A DNA stretch of 19,677 bases from positions 179,538 to 199,214 of the forward strand of contig DBRL01000010.1 in NCBI GenBank assembly GCA_002305925.1, in the 5' to 3' direction. Made by a program: the position numbers and the translations under genes. The notes beneath the pieces were generated by a model, which saw nothing but the letters and a program-made list of their open reading frames with translations, was not told the DNA's origin and ran no database searches. Positions 1 to 6,821 of this stretch are shown here, piece after piece. The stretch is from Candidatus Peregrinibacteria bacterium UBA1369 (lineage in GTDB: Bacteria > Patescibacteriota > Gracilibacteria > UBA1369). Position 1 is the stretch's first letter. Every line of letters starts with the position of its first letter.

Positions 1-20
1 GCTGGAATAAAACTAAAAAA

Positions 21-488
21 ATGAAAAAACTTCTGCTCGTATTGAGCATACTGATATTGTTCACTGCGGTTAATTCACCCGCATATGCCCAGGGAACCAT
101 TTTACCGAAGGCGTCAGACAAAGAAAAATGCGATCAATTGATAAGACATTTTAACGATACTGGTTTATTCCAGACAACTGATATGCAAACAAGCCAGCAA
201 GGTGCTTTTGGGCCAACAGATACTTTAGGCTGCGCAATTGTTACTGGCCGTGTTTCACTGCCGATGATCCCCTACTTTATCCAGTATTTTAGCAACTACG
301 CGCTGGGTTTGGTAAGTATACTGGCTCTGCTGTTTATTGTGATTGGCGGATTCCTGTACACATTGGGCGGGATGACCGAACAGAAGGACAAAGGTAAAAA
401 CTTCATCAAGAACGCCATTATTGGCATGATAATTGCCTTTATGGCCTGGACTATCGTCAATGTAATCATATCTGCCGTAACAGGCTAA
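21..488 (+). CDS. TrbC/VirB2-like small membrane protein
   Basis: A 155-residue protein with an N-terminal signal peptide (KK followed by a hydrophobic run, likely cleavage after AYA at about residue 23). A roughly 65-residue extracytoplasmic segment with two Cys (C37 and C71) follows. Two hydrophobic helices lie at about 93-116 and 128-153, separated by a charged turn (EQKDKGK). This signal peptide plus two-helix layout, with a glycine-rich first helix and an 'N-A-I-I-G' second helix, is that of the TrbC/VirB2 pilin-like family, which is abundant in CPR genomes. In conjugative systems VirB2 forms the pilus, but no other type IV secretion genes are visible here, so the role is unknown. The long segment between signal peptide and first helix is more than a plain VirB2 has. 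The next gene begins 4 bp after the stop. The family call is fairly confident; function is not. Confidence 0.7.
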   Translation: MKKLLLVLSILILFTAVNSPAYAQGTILPKASDKEKCDQLIRHFNDTGLFQTTDMQTSQQGAFGPTDTLGCAIVTGRVSLPMIPYFIQYFSNYALGLVSILALLFIVIGGFLYTLGGMTEQKDKGKNFIKNAIIGMIIAFMAWTIVNVIISAVTG

Positions 489-492
489 AAAC

Positions 493-1725
493 ATGAAAAA
501 ACAAAAGAAAATTGACTCGCAAATATTTCGCAGAACCCTAAAATATTTTGGTGGTCTGAAGGCCAGGTTTTCCAATTTGGCGGTTAAGAATGCTACAAAG
601 AAGGAAAAAGAGGTGGCGTTGCCAGAGGTAAGAGTTGATTTGGAGCCCGTGGTAATGGAAATATCAGGTGGTAGCGTGATGAAAGCAACATTGGTGATCC
701 TGGCAGTATTGCTTGGGGCTTATCTTTTATATGCTATTGGCAATATATTACTGCTTTTCTTTATTGCATTTTTTATAGCTTCGGCACTGGATCCATTGAT
801 TGACACAATGCAGCGTTTTCGAGTCCCGAGAGCGGTTGGGATTTTACTGGTTTATATTTTTCTTTTCCTGCTGGTGGCCCTCTTGTTTGTCTTGCTGGTT
901 CCCCTGATTGCCCAGCAGCTTCTTGGTTTGGCAGGATTGATCAATGATTTTGTTATCAGCATGTCCAAGAGTCCCCATTGGAATTTACCCTTTGGTGAAC
1001 AGATACGCCCATATGTAGAGGAACTCTACCGGGCGGTTGATTTGAAGGTAGTTGCTGTGCAACTGAAGGATTCAGTACAGGTAATTTCCGGACAACTGCT
1101 TAATCTGGGGGGAAATCTATGGTCTATTATTATGCAGGTTTCCAATGGTCTGCTGAACTTTATTTTGTTGCTGATTCTGGTTTTCTTTATGACCGTTGAT
1201 GAAAAATCCATCGAAAACTTTACCATTTCTGTTTTTCCCGAGCGTTATTCGTTTTATGTAACGAGACGTCTGCAGATGATCAAGGAAAAGATTGGCGAAT
1301 GGATTCGTGGACAATTGATGGTTTCAATTGTGGCGGCGCTGATTACTTTCGTGGGCCTGGCGGTGGCCGGAGTGGAATATTCGCTGCTAATTTCTCTGAT
1401 TACCGGTATTTGTATGATTGTTCCGGTCTTTGGCAGAGTGATCGCGGCGGTAATTGTGCTGCCAATTGTGCTCAGTCAGTCCCCTGCTTTGGCTCTTTAT
1501 CTGATCATTTATTATTTTGCCGTCTCACAGGTTGAAAATAACATTTTGGTCCCGCTTTTAATGAATAAAGCGGTCGGGCTGAGTCCAATTGTAATTATTT
1601 TTGCCTTAATGGTCGGGTTTCAGTTTATGGGAGTTTTGGGCTTGATACTGGCAATTCCCCTGGCGACAATAGTTGCCATTTTTGCCAGAGACATCGGTAA
1701 AAGAATTCAGTCACGCTATAAGTAA
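493..1725 (+). CDS. AI-2E/PerM family membrane permease
   Basis: A 410-residue integral membrane protein of the AI-2E exporter/PerM (UPF0118) family. About 60 cytoplasmic, basic residues precede paired helices (about 65-98 and 114-138). A soluble, amphipathic loop region (about 145-215) follows, then more helices at about 218-235, 276-325, 330-343 and 363-399. The C-terminal family signature is visible: VENNILVPLLMNKAVGLSP (347-365) followed by a Gly-rich helix ending in IPLA. Members move small molecules or ions; substrates are mostly unproven, so transport of AI-2 should not be assumed. It starts 4 bp after the upstream gene and is probably co-transcribed with it. Its 3' end lies 4 bp from the convergent Wzz-like gene, with a T-run but no clear hairpin between them. 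Confidence 0.85.
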   Translation: MKKQKKIDSQIFRRTLKYFGGLKARFSNLAVKNATKKEKEVALPEVRVDLEPVVMEISGGSVMKATLVILAVLLGAYLLYAIGNILLLFFIAFFIASALDPLIDTMQRFRVPRAVGILLVYIFLFLLVALLFVLLVPLIAQQLLGLAGLINDFVISMSKSPHWNLPFGEQIRPYVEELYRAVDLKVVAVQLKDSVQVISGQLLNLGGNLWSIIMQVSNGLLNFILLLILVFFMTVDEKSIENFTISVFPERYSFYVTRRLQMIKEKIGEWIRGQLMVSIVAALITFVGLAVAGVEYSLLISLITGICMIVPVFGRVIAAVIVLPIVLSQSPALALYLIIYYFAVSQVENNILVPLLMNKAVGLSPIVIIFALMVGFQFMGVLGLILAIPLATIVAIFARDIGKRIQSRYK

Positions 1726-1729
1726 TTTT

Positions 1730-2659
1730 TTAGAGACGGTCCAGTAGTACTACGATGGTTTTTTCGAAGCCAAGTTTTGCAACTGAGCAAAGATCGTAAA
1801 GTGAGGTTTTTCCCAGTTCAGCAATTATTAGCGCAGGTCGTTCTGGTGAGGTTTTTTCAATTTCACGAGGCAGATCATAGGAGTCGATATGCTGGAAATT
1901 GCCGTGTCGGGAAATGGTTTCCAGTCCGGTCTTGCTCCCACTGCCCAAGTCGAGGATTTGCAGCTTTGAATTGCCAAAATTTGTCTGAAGATATTTGACC
2001 AGGAATTGGGGGGCTTTTTTCAAATGACGATGGTTGCGGAAGTGAAAAATTTCACAGTCTGTCAGGCAGGCGGCCAGTTCCTGCTCGGATTGCAGTTTAG
2101 AAAGGCTTTTTTCATAAAAATAGGCCAGGATAAAGCCAAGGAAAAGACCGCTAAGCAGGGAGATGGTTAGGATCAGCGGGAGCTGGTTCGGTGAAGGGGT
2201 GGAGTTAGTCCCTCCGGGCAGAAGATCTATGTCCAGTCCGGAAATTTGATTGAATTGTTGCAGCCTGGCACGCAGGCCCTGTTCAATTTGCGAGGAAAAA
2301 GTGCTGGCATTCTGGGAACTGTCGCTGGGAAAGCTGATCAGTAAATTGTTCTTTTCCTGTTTTTTGCTCTTGATTGGAAAATTAAGGCCACTTTCACTTA
2401 CAATCGAGGAAAGAAAGCTGGGGTCGCGAAACCAGCCCTGGATGGTTTCGGTGAAGAGGTCTGCCGCTTGCAGATTTTCGTAAGCATCAGTAGTTGAGTC
2501 CCGGTTTTCTATGCCGATAACATAAAGTATGGTGTTGTTGAAACGCAGTGACTGGTCCCCCTGCCAAAAGAGCAGTCCGGCCAAAAGTGAAAGCAGGGTT
2601 GCTAACAGAATAATGCCATTATGGCGCAGTGCCAGTTTGAGATATTCAGTACTTGTCAT
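1730..2659 (-). CDS. Wzz-like polysaccharide chain-length protein with degenerate kinase-like tail
   Basis: About 309 residues from the ATG at 2659; a TTG two codons earlier (2665) is possible. The topology is that of Wzz/Wzc polysaccharide co-polymerases: a short cytoplasmic N-terminus, TM1 at about 14-32, an extracytoplasmic coiled region, TM2 at about 160-183 and a cytoplasmic tail of about 120 residues. In the tail, ILDLGSGSKTG sits where a bacterial tyrosine kinase has its P-loop, but the GK[ST] ending is absent. A later hydrophobic strand (RPALIIAELGKTS) resembles the position of the Walker B-like strand. I infer a non-catalytic BY-kinase-like tail. The start overlaps the end of the upstream glycosyltransferase by 14 bp, indicating translational coupling and a shared role in making a surface glycan. 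The family call rests on topology and context. Confidence 0.6.
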   Translation of the reverse strand: MTSTEYLKLALRHNGIILLATLLSLLAGLLFWQGDQSLRFNNTILYVIGIENRDSTTDAYENLQAADLFTETIQGWFRDPSFLSSIVSESGLNFPIKSKKQEKNNLLISFPSDSSQNASTFSSQIEQGLRARLQQFNQISGLDIDLLPGGTNSTPSPNQLPLILTISLLSGLFLGFILAYFYEKSLSKLQSEQELAACLTDCEIFHFRNHRHLKKAPQFLVKYLQTNFGNSKLQILDLGSGSKTGLETISRHGNFQHIDSYDLPREIEKTSPERPALIIAELGKTSLYDLCSVAKLGFEKTIVVLLDRL

Positions 2660-3776
2660 GCTCAAGTGTTAATTGATGTCGTTGCCATATTTTATGCAGA
2701 TAATCCAGAAATTGTCGATTAAAACGTTCCTGGCCGAAGGTTCGGGCATGGCTGACAATGGCGTCACGTTCAAATATACAGTCGGTGAAACGTTCAATAG
2801 CTTGGTTTAATGACTCAATATTTTGTTCGGCGAAAAGCAGTCCTGTTTTACCGTCAATTACTGTTTCTAGCGCACCGCCCTTGGCAAAAGCTATTACCGG
2901 GCAGCCGCTGGCCATGGCTTCGAGCGGGATAATGCCAAAATCCTCTTTTTGCGGAAAGATCAGGGCTTTGGTTGTGGCGTAAAGATTGCGCAGATGTTCA
3001 TCATCGACAAATCCTAAAAATTCTATATTTTTATGGGCTTTCCCGCGCAGATATCCCTCCATATTGCCGGTGCCCGCTATTTTAAGGTTAAGGCCATTTT
3101 GATTGAAGGTGTCTATGATTAAATCAAATTTTTTATAAGAGGTCAGTCGGCCGACGGCCAGAAAGAAGTTTTCCTGTTTCAGTTGTGTGAAATCATCAGG
3201 ATTGATAAATGGATGGATGACGACGCTTTTTCTACGATAAAATTTCTCAATGCGCTGTCCTATGTAATTGGAATTGGCGATAAAATGATCGACACGATCG
3301 GCGCTGATTCTGTCCCAAAGCCTGATTTTGTGTATGAGAAATTGGGCCGATTTTTTGACCAGGCTGTTGGTGGAATATTCCCGAATGTATTTCTGATGGT
3401 TGTCCCAGGCATAGCGCATTGGAGAGTGACAATAGCAGACGTGAAGGGTTTGGGGCTTCAGCAGGACTCCCTTAGCACAGGAATGAGAACTTGATATAAC
3501 CAGATCATATTGTCCCAGGTCGAATTGTTCAAAGGCCGAGGGCATCAGATTTAGAAGTAGTTGATGCCGGCGTCGTAGAATGGGAATCCTCTGAAGTTTG
3601 GAAGTGATAATTTTGGCATTTTCAAAGCCTCTGACTCGCTGACGGTCATAAAGTGAGGTGTAAATTGGCGCCGTAGGGAAAAGACGATGCAGGCCGAGAA
3701 TTACTTTTTCGGCTCCACCAGCGGTGGTCAGCCAGTCGCAAACCAAAGCTATTTTGGCTTTTCGCAATGATTTCAC
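2646..3776 (-). CDS. GT4-family glycosyltransferase
   Basis: A 376-residue GT-B fold glycosyltransferase starting at GTG 3776. The N-terminal acceptor domain opens with KIALVCDWLTTAGGAEK (8-24), whose GGAEK loop is typical of GT4 enzymes. The C-terminal donor domain has AVGRLTSYKKFDLII (207-221) and the E-x7-E motif (EDFGIIPLE, E278 and E286) that binds the nucleotide-sugar, followed by ASGCPVIAFAKGGALETV. The enzyme should add a sugar from a nucleotide-sugar donor to a growing lipid-linked or surface glycan at the cytoplasmic face of the membrane. Donor and acceptor cannot be read from the sequence; many close-looking enzymes are mannosyltransferases. It overlaps the Wzz-like gene and lies 52 bp after the PrsW-like gene on the same strand, with no clear terminator between. 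Confidence 0.85.
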   Translation of the reverse strand: MKSLRKAKIALVCDWLTTAGGAEKVILGLHRLFPTAPIYTSLYDRQRVRGFENAKIITSKLQRIPILRRRHQLLLNLMPSAFEQFDLGQYDLVISSSHSCAKGVLLKPQTLHVCYCHSPMRYAWDNHQKYIREYSTNSLVKKSAQFLIHKIRLWDRISADRVDHFIANSNYIGQRIEKFYRRKSVVIHPFINPDDFTQLKQENFFLAVGRLTSYKKFDLIIDTFNQNGLNLKIAGTGNMEGYLRGKAHKNIEFLGFVDDEHLRNLYATTKALIFPQKEDFGIIPLEAMASGCPVIAFAKGGALETVIDGKTGLLFAEQNIESLNQAIERFTDCIFERDAIVSHARTFGQERFNRQFLDYLHKIWQRHQLTLEHDKY

Positions 3777-3828
3777 GTCAAATATTTATCTTGCCTGAAG
3801 ATGATAAGGTTTTAGGGGAAAAAGGCAA

Positions 3829-4914
3829 TCAGTTTTTACTTTTATCCTCGGTAGATGTGAATAAAGCGTTTAACACCTTTTTGTAGGGATCTCCCTGTTC
3901 CATTTTATCTGTGGCTCTTGCCTTGAAAAGTTGTACTATTTTGTTTTCCGGGTCTCTTTTCAGAAGACGATCACAGATATGAAGAACATCGACGTATCTT
4001 CCAGAATTAAACCACATGCCCAGCAGCTCTATTACTACCTCTTCATCTGTCTTGGCCATGGTTGAACGTTGTTTGCCCTGATTGTCCTCCAATAAAATCA
4101 GGCTTCCGGCCTTGAACTTGAGAATTTGTCTAAGCAATAGATAAAAGCCAATGATGAATATTGCCGCTGCGGCAATGAAGAGAGAGTTGCCAGTATAATT
4201 GCTCATTTCCAGGAGATAATTATAAACTGTATGTAAGACTATGGCGATCAAAAGGCCTTTGATTATGGTGGCTTCCTGGTAGGCCTGAAACTTGGAGATA
4301 TTAAGCAGTTTGCCAATGAATCTGGAAAAGTAGAGTGGTTTGCCCTGTATGCTGGATTGGTTGACTAGACTGATGGAAAACTTGGCCCGTCCGTAATAGT
4401 AACCAAAAAATCCAGAAAAGACCAAGTGTCCGCAGGTGGTAAAGATAGACCGGAAAAGATAGGTTACAAGCAGGGTCCCAAGTCCCGCTCCAACGCCAAT
4501 ATGATAGAGATAAAAAATGTTTTCGGCGAAAGAGAACCCCAATGCTGAGACAAGGCTGAAGTGAATTGAATCATTGATAGTCTGTACCAGCAGGTATTTG
4601 CTATCAAGATAGCGTACCATCCATTGTTTTATCAGCTCTTCGGTTATGCTGACCCAGGCGTAGAGAACCAGGAAATGAAGAAGAGGGTTGGTGGTAAAAT
4701 TTTTATCAGCCCACGCGATTATGTCGATTTGTGGATAAAGTTGGAATAAATATTGAAGCAGGAAAATTGGAGCGACAGAGAGTGCCCCCAGCAAGAAGAT
4801 GATTATCTGGAATTTTTTGTTCTTCTGTCTACCAAAAATGAAGGAAAGCCAAATAATGGCAGGAACCAGTGCCAGAACTCCATAAAGGAAATGTAATGGC
4901 TCCAGTTCAGGCAT
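3829..4914 (-). CDS. prsW: PrsW-family intramembrane protease with C-terminal soluble extension
   Basis: A 361-residue polytopic membrane protein. The PrsW family motifs are visible in order: the TEELIK pair of Glu (E92, E93), FSFAEN (F127 to N132), a conserved His in TTCGHLVFSGFFGYYYG (H163), and HTVYNY (H228, N232). In Bacillus subtilis, PrsW makes the first cut in a membrane-bound anti-sigma factor. About eight helices precede a soluble tail (about 285-360) with a helical, TPR-like look (LHICDRLLKRDPENK). The tail is not needed by the basic family and may bind a regulator. The gene starts 8 bp after the STAS gene, so it very likely belongs to the anti-sigma kinase/STAS operon. The substrate is not identifiable here. 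Assignment to the family is strong; catalytic activity is inferred from retained motifs. Confidence 0.8.
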   Translation of the reverse strand: MPELEPLHFLYGVLALVPAIIWLSFIFGRQKNKKFQIIIFLLGALSVAPIFLLQYLFQLYPQIDIIAWADKNFTTNPLLHFLVLYAWVSITEELIKQWMVRYLDSKYLLVQTINDSIHFSLVSALGFSFAENIFYLYHIGVGAGLGTLLVTYLFRSIFTTCGHLVFSGFFGYYYGRAKFSISLVNQSSIQGKPLYFSRFIGKLLNISKFQAYQEATIIKGLLIAIVLHTVYNYLLEMSNYTGNSLFIAAAAIFIIGFYLLLRQILKFKAGSLILLEDNQGKQRSTMAKTDEEVVIELLGMWFNSGRYVDVLHICDRLLKRDPENKIVQLFKARATDKMEQGDPYKKVLNALFTSTEDKSKN

Positions 4915-4922
4915 GTCTAGAC

Positions 4923-5294
4923 TTATGAAAGAAGTGCTAGTTTGGCCTCGTCAAGCGTGGGGAAACAGCTGACCAGCTGGGTAAGTCCAACCACCTCCAG
5001 GATATCAAGAATGTTTGGTCTGGCTTTGGCGATGACCACTTTGCCGCCGCCCTCGGTAACTTTGCTGTACCAGTCGGTCAAATAACCGATTGATTTGCTG
5101 TTCATATATTCAAGGTTCTCGAAGTCAAACAACAGGTAAAGATTTTTCGGCGTCTGTTCGATCAGCGCGTAGATTTCTTTTGCTTTTTCGTCGACATTGG
5201 TTTCGTCGAGCTGTCCTTTGAAGGTGAGAATTTTCGCGCTTTTGTCAGCGCTGCCGATAGCCATTTCCTCGATAATGATGTTGATGTCTGTCAT
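4923..5294 (-). CDS. STAS-domain anti-sigma factor antagonist (RsbV/SpoIIAA-like)
   Basis: A 123-residue single STAS domain. The strand LYLLFDFENLEYMNS (52-66) leads to the helix start where SpoIIAA/RsbV carries its phosphorylated Ser; here it is Ser66 in MNSKSIGYL. The residue before it is Asn instead of the usual Asp. The C-terminal half (VVIAKARPNILDILEVVGL) is typical of the family. Unphosphorylated STAS proteins bind the anti-sigma kinase and free its sigma factor; phosphorylation by the kinase switches this off. The gene lies 27 bp after the RsbW-like kinase gene, the standard partner pair. It is a paralogue of the STAS protein at 8474, with which it shares the N-S-x-S-I-G motif and the D-[IV]-L-E-V-[IV]-G-L stretch. 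Confidence 0.87.
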   Translation of the reverse strand: MTDINIIIEEMAIGSADKSAKILTFKGQLDETNVDEKAKEIYALIEQTPKNLYLLFDFENLEYMNSKSIGYLTDWYSKVTEGGGKVVIAKARPNILDILEVVGLTQLVSCFPTLDEAKLALLS

Positions 5295-5321
5295 ACTTCT
5301 TTTATTTGTAAATTTGTATTA

Positions 5322-5897
5322 TTAATTAAGCACAATGTGACTGGGGTTTTCAAGTCCCCCGCCAATTTCTTTCTGAAATTTCGGATCATTGAGGTATTTT
5401 CTGACTCTGACGGTAATTCCTCCATCAGGATTGTTCATGAATTCAAGTTCGTCGGTCCATTCGGAGACGATTTTTGGCAAGCCCCTGCCTCTAATCAGCC
5501 CGTTAAGTATATTTTGTTCCCTTCTTTCATTGACGATTTTGTTGATTTCCTCCGCTTTCATATGTGTGTTGCCGCTTCCATGGTCGGAAACGAGGATTTG
5601 AATGTACTCGGATGGGGCGTTTTGAAAGACGATGGAGATTAAATCCCCTCCCCTGGAACCGTGTTCTATGGCATTGTTGCAAAGTTCATCGACAATGGAC
5701 TGGAAGCGGTATGCCCACTGTTCGCTGAAGTCGCTGGTGTTTTTAATTAGATTGAGTGTGAAATCACGAATTCCTGACAAAAAATAAGCCTGTGTAGGCA
5801 GGGTAATGGTAATTTCAATGACCTGGTCATTTTTTGGTATGTTTTCCTGTGTTAAGCCTTTGGGGCTGCCATCAGGCATCCCGTTGTTTGTTTCCAT
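5322..5897 (-). CDS. RsbW/SpoIIAB-like anti-sigma serine kinase (HATPase_c)
   Basis: A GHKL-fold ATPase of 191 residues from the ATG at 5897; an upstream GTG at 5921 would add 8 residues but lies at or before the predicted transcription start. Numbering from that GTG, the ATP-site motifs are the N box DELCNNAIEH (79-88), the G1 box DHGSG (113-117) and the G2 box RGRGLPKIV (144-152). The lack of a histidine-phosphotransfer domain, the short length and the STAS gene next door identify an anti-sigma kinase, not a sensor kinase. It should bind a sigma factor or other target and phosphorylate STAS partners on Ser. About 20 residues after the last strand (NDPKFQKE onward) extend beyond the core fold. 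First gene of a likely operon with STAS and PrsW. Confidence 0.85.
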   Translation of the reverse strand: METNNGMPDGSPKGLTQENIPKNDQVIEITITLPTQAYFLSGIRDFTLNLIKNTSDFSEQWAYRFQSIVDELCNNAIEHGSRGGDLISIVFQNAPSEYIQILVSDHGSGNTHMKAEEINKIVNERREQNILNGLIRGRGLPKIVSEWTDELEFMNNPDGGITVRVRKYLNDPKFQKEIGGGLENPSHIVLN

Positions 5898-5924
5898 GGA
5901 ATTGGTGGGGCTTGTATTCACTAT

Positions 5925-5953
5925 ATGATATCAGTTTTGGCCTTTTCTGTCAA
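5925..5953 (-). promoter_or_regulatory. Sigma70-type promoter of the anti-sigma kinase operon
   Basis: On the minus strand, a perfect -35 TTGACA (5948-5953) is separated by 17 bp from the -10 TATCAT (5925-5930). The -10 is preceded by TGA, giving an extended -10. The predicted start of transcription is near 5918, which favours translation from the ATG at 5897 over the GTG at 5921. It is the best-matching promoter in the window. Confidence 0.7.
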
Positions 5954-5990
5954 AACGGCGAACTGGAAAAACTTGCTTTTCTGCTGCACT

Positions 5991-5996
5991 TATAAT
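5991..5996 (+). promoter_or_regulatory. rpsB: -10 element of the rpsB operon promoter
   Basis: A consensus TATAAT, 108 bp upstream of rpsB, in the divergent intergenic region 5898-6103. No good -35 lies 16-18 bp upstream (AAAACT at 17 bp), so activity may depend on other features. Predicted start near 6003 gives a leader of about 100 nt containing two dyads and a small ORF. Confidence 0.5.
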
Positions 5997-6005
5997 AAAT
6001 TCGAA

Positions 6006-6086
6006 ATGCTTTATTTCAAGTTTATTCCCCGATTGCGCAATCCTCCACCGGTTGTACCGGTGGTTAAACGCAAGGTGAAGGGATAA
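6006..6086 (+). CDS. Possible 26-residue leader peptide upstream of rpsB
   Basis: An ATG only a few bases after the predicted transcription start opens a 27-codon frame ending in TAA at 6084-6086, 17 bp before rpsB. The peptide is basic and contains three consecutive prolines (residues 13-15: NPPPVV) and a KRKVKG end. The codons for the Pro/Val stretch are the same bases that form the perfect hairpin at 6045-6063. This could be a regulatory upstream ORF in which ribosome stalling at the Pro run affects leader folding. A frame this short can occur by chance and there is no ribosome binding site, so the call is tentative. Confidence 0.25.
   Translation: MLYFKFIPRLRNPPPVVPVVKRKVKG
6031..6063 (+). 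promoter_or_regulatory. rpsB: Structured rpsB leader: 12-bp palindrome plus 7-bp hairpin
   Basis: GATTGCGCAATC (6031-6042) is a perfect 12-bp palindrome. Two bases later CCACCGG (6045-6051) and CCGGTGG (6057-6063) form a perfect 7-bp stem with a 5-nt loop. No T-run follows, so this is not an intrinsic terminator. Position and structure fit an autoregulatory leader, as ribosomal protein S2 represses its own operon in several bacteria, but the fold does not let me assign it to a known leader family. Confidence 0.4.
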
Positions 6087-6103
6087 ATTAACCACAAGGA
6101 TCT

Positions 6104-6799
6104 ATGACAAACAACACGATCAAGGAGATGATGGATGCGGCCCTGCACTTTGGCCATCAGACAAAAAAGTGGAATCCAAAAATGAAGAAATATCTTTATG
6201 GCTCAAAGAACGATATCCATGTCTTTGATTTGGAAAAAACTTCGGTAGCATTAGAGCAGGCAATGGAATTTTTAAGTCAATCCGCTGCCGCAGGAAAAAC
6301 AATTTTGCTGGCCAGTACAAAACCACAGGCAGCCAGGCTGATTATGGAAGCCGCACAAGAGACGAAAATGCCTTATGTAGTCAATAAATGGATGCCTGGG
6401 TTGTTTACAAATTTCTCTACGATCAAGAAAAGGATAAAGTATTATAATGATTTGATTGATCAAGAGAAAAGCGGTGAATTGGAAAAATATACTAAAAAGG
6501 AAATTTCCAGAATAAAAAAGGAGCTGATCAAACTTCAAGATGCTTTTGGAGGCGTACGTGAGATGGATCGTCTACCTGCAATTGTTTTCGTTGCTGACGT
6601 GGTTAGGGACAGAATTATTGTTGATGAGGCTGTCAAAACCAAGATCAAGGTTGTTGCAATTACCGATTCGAACGCTGATCCCGATGGTGTGGAATTTCCG
6701 ATACCAGCAAATGATGATGCGATTTCATCACTTACTTATATTGTAAACAGAGTGAAATCTGCGATAATGTCGAGCAAGGGGGAGAAAAAACAATCCTAA
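6104..6799 (+). CDS. rpsB: 30S ribosomal protein uS2
   Basis: A 231-residue S2 protein of the small ribosomal subunit. Signature segments include LHFGHQTKKWNPKMKKYLYG near the N-terminus, the coiled-coil insertion (about 105-150) rich in Lys/Glu, then FGGVREMDRLPAIVFVADV and the ending VAITDSNADPDGVEFPIPANDDA, which is diagnostic. The length is near the usual 230-260 residues. The start is supported by an AAGGA ribosome binding site at 6096-6100, with a short 3-nt spacing. First gene of an operon ending with tsf, the common bacterial arrangement except that another gene is inserted between them. Confidence 0.97.
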   Translation: MTNNTIKEMMDAALHFGHQTKKWNPKMKKYLYGSKNDIHVFDLEKTSVALEQAMEFLSQSAAAGKTILLASTKPQAARLIMEAAQETKMPYVVNKWMPGLFTNFSTIKKRIKYYNDLIDQEKSGELEKYTKKEISRIKKELIKLQDAFGGVREMDRLPAIVFVADVVRDRIIVDEAVKTKIKVVAITDSNADPDGVEFPIPANDDAISSLTYIVNRVKSAIMSSKGEKKQS

Positions 6800-6821
6800 T
6801 AAAAAATTTATCATCAAGGTT

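Noticed and set aside
1715..1745. Terminator between the permease and the Wzz-like gene
   Set aside because: There is a T-run but no stem next to it.
1900..1960. SAM-methyltransferase motif I (LDLGSGS) in the Wzz-like protein
   Set aside because: No further methyltransferase motifs follow and the segment sits in a two-TM chain-length protein, where a degenerate P-loop is a better explanation.
6045..6063. Intrinsic terminator or attenuator hairpin before rpsB
   Set aside because: The stem is perfect but no T-run follows.
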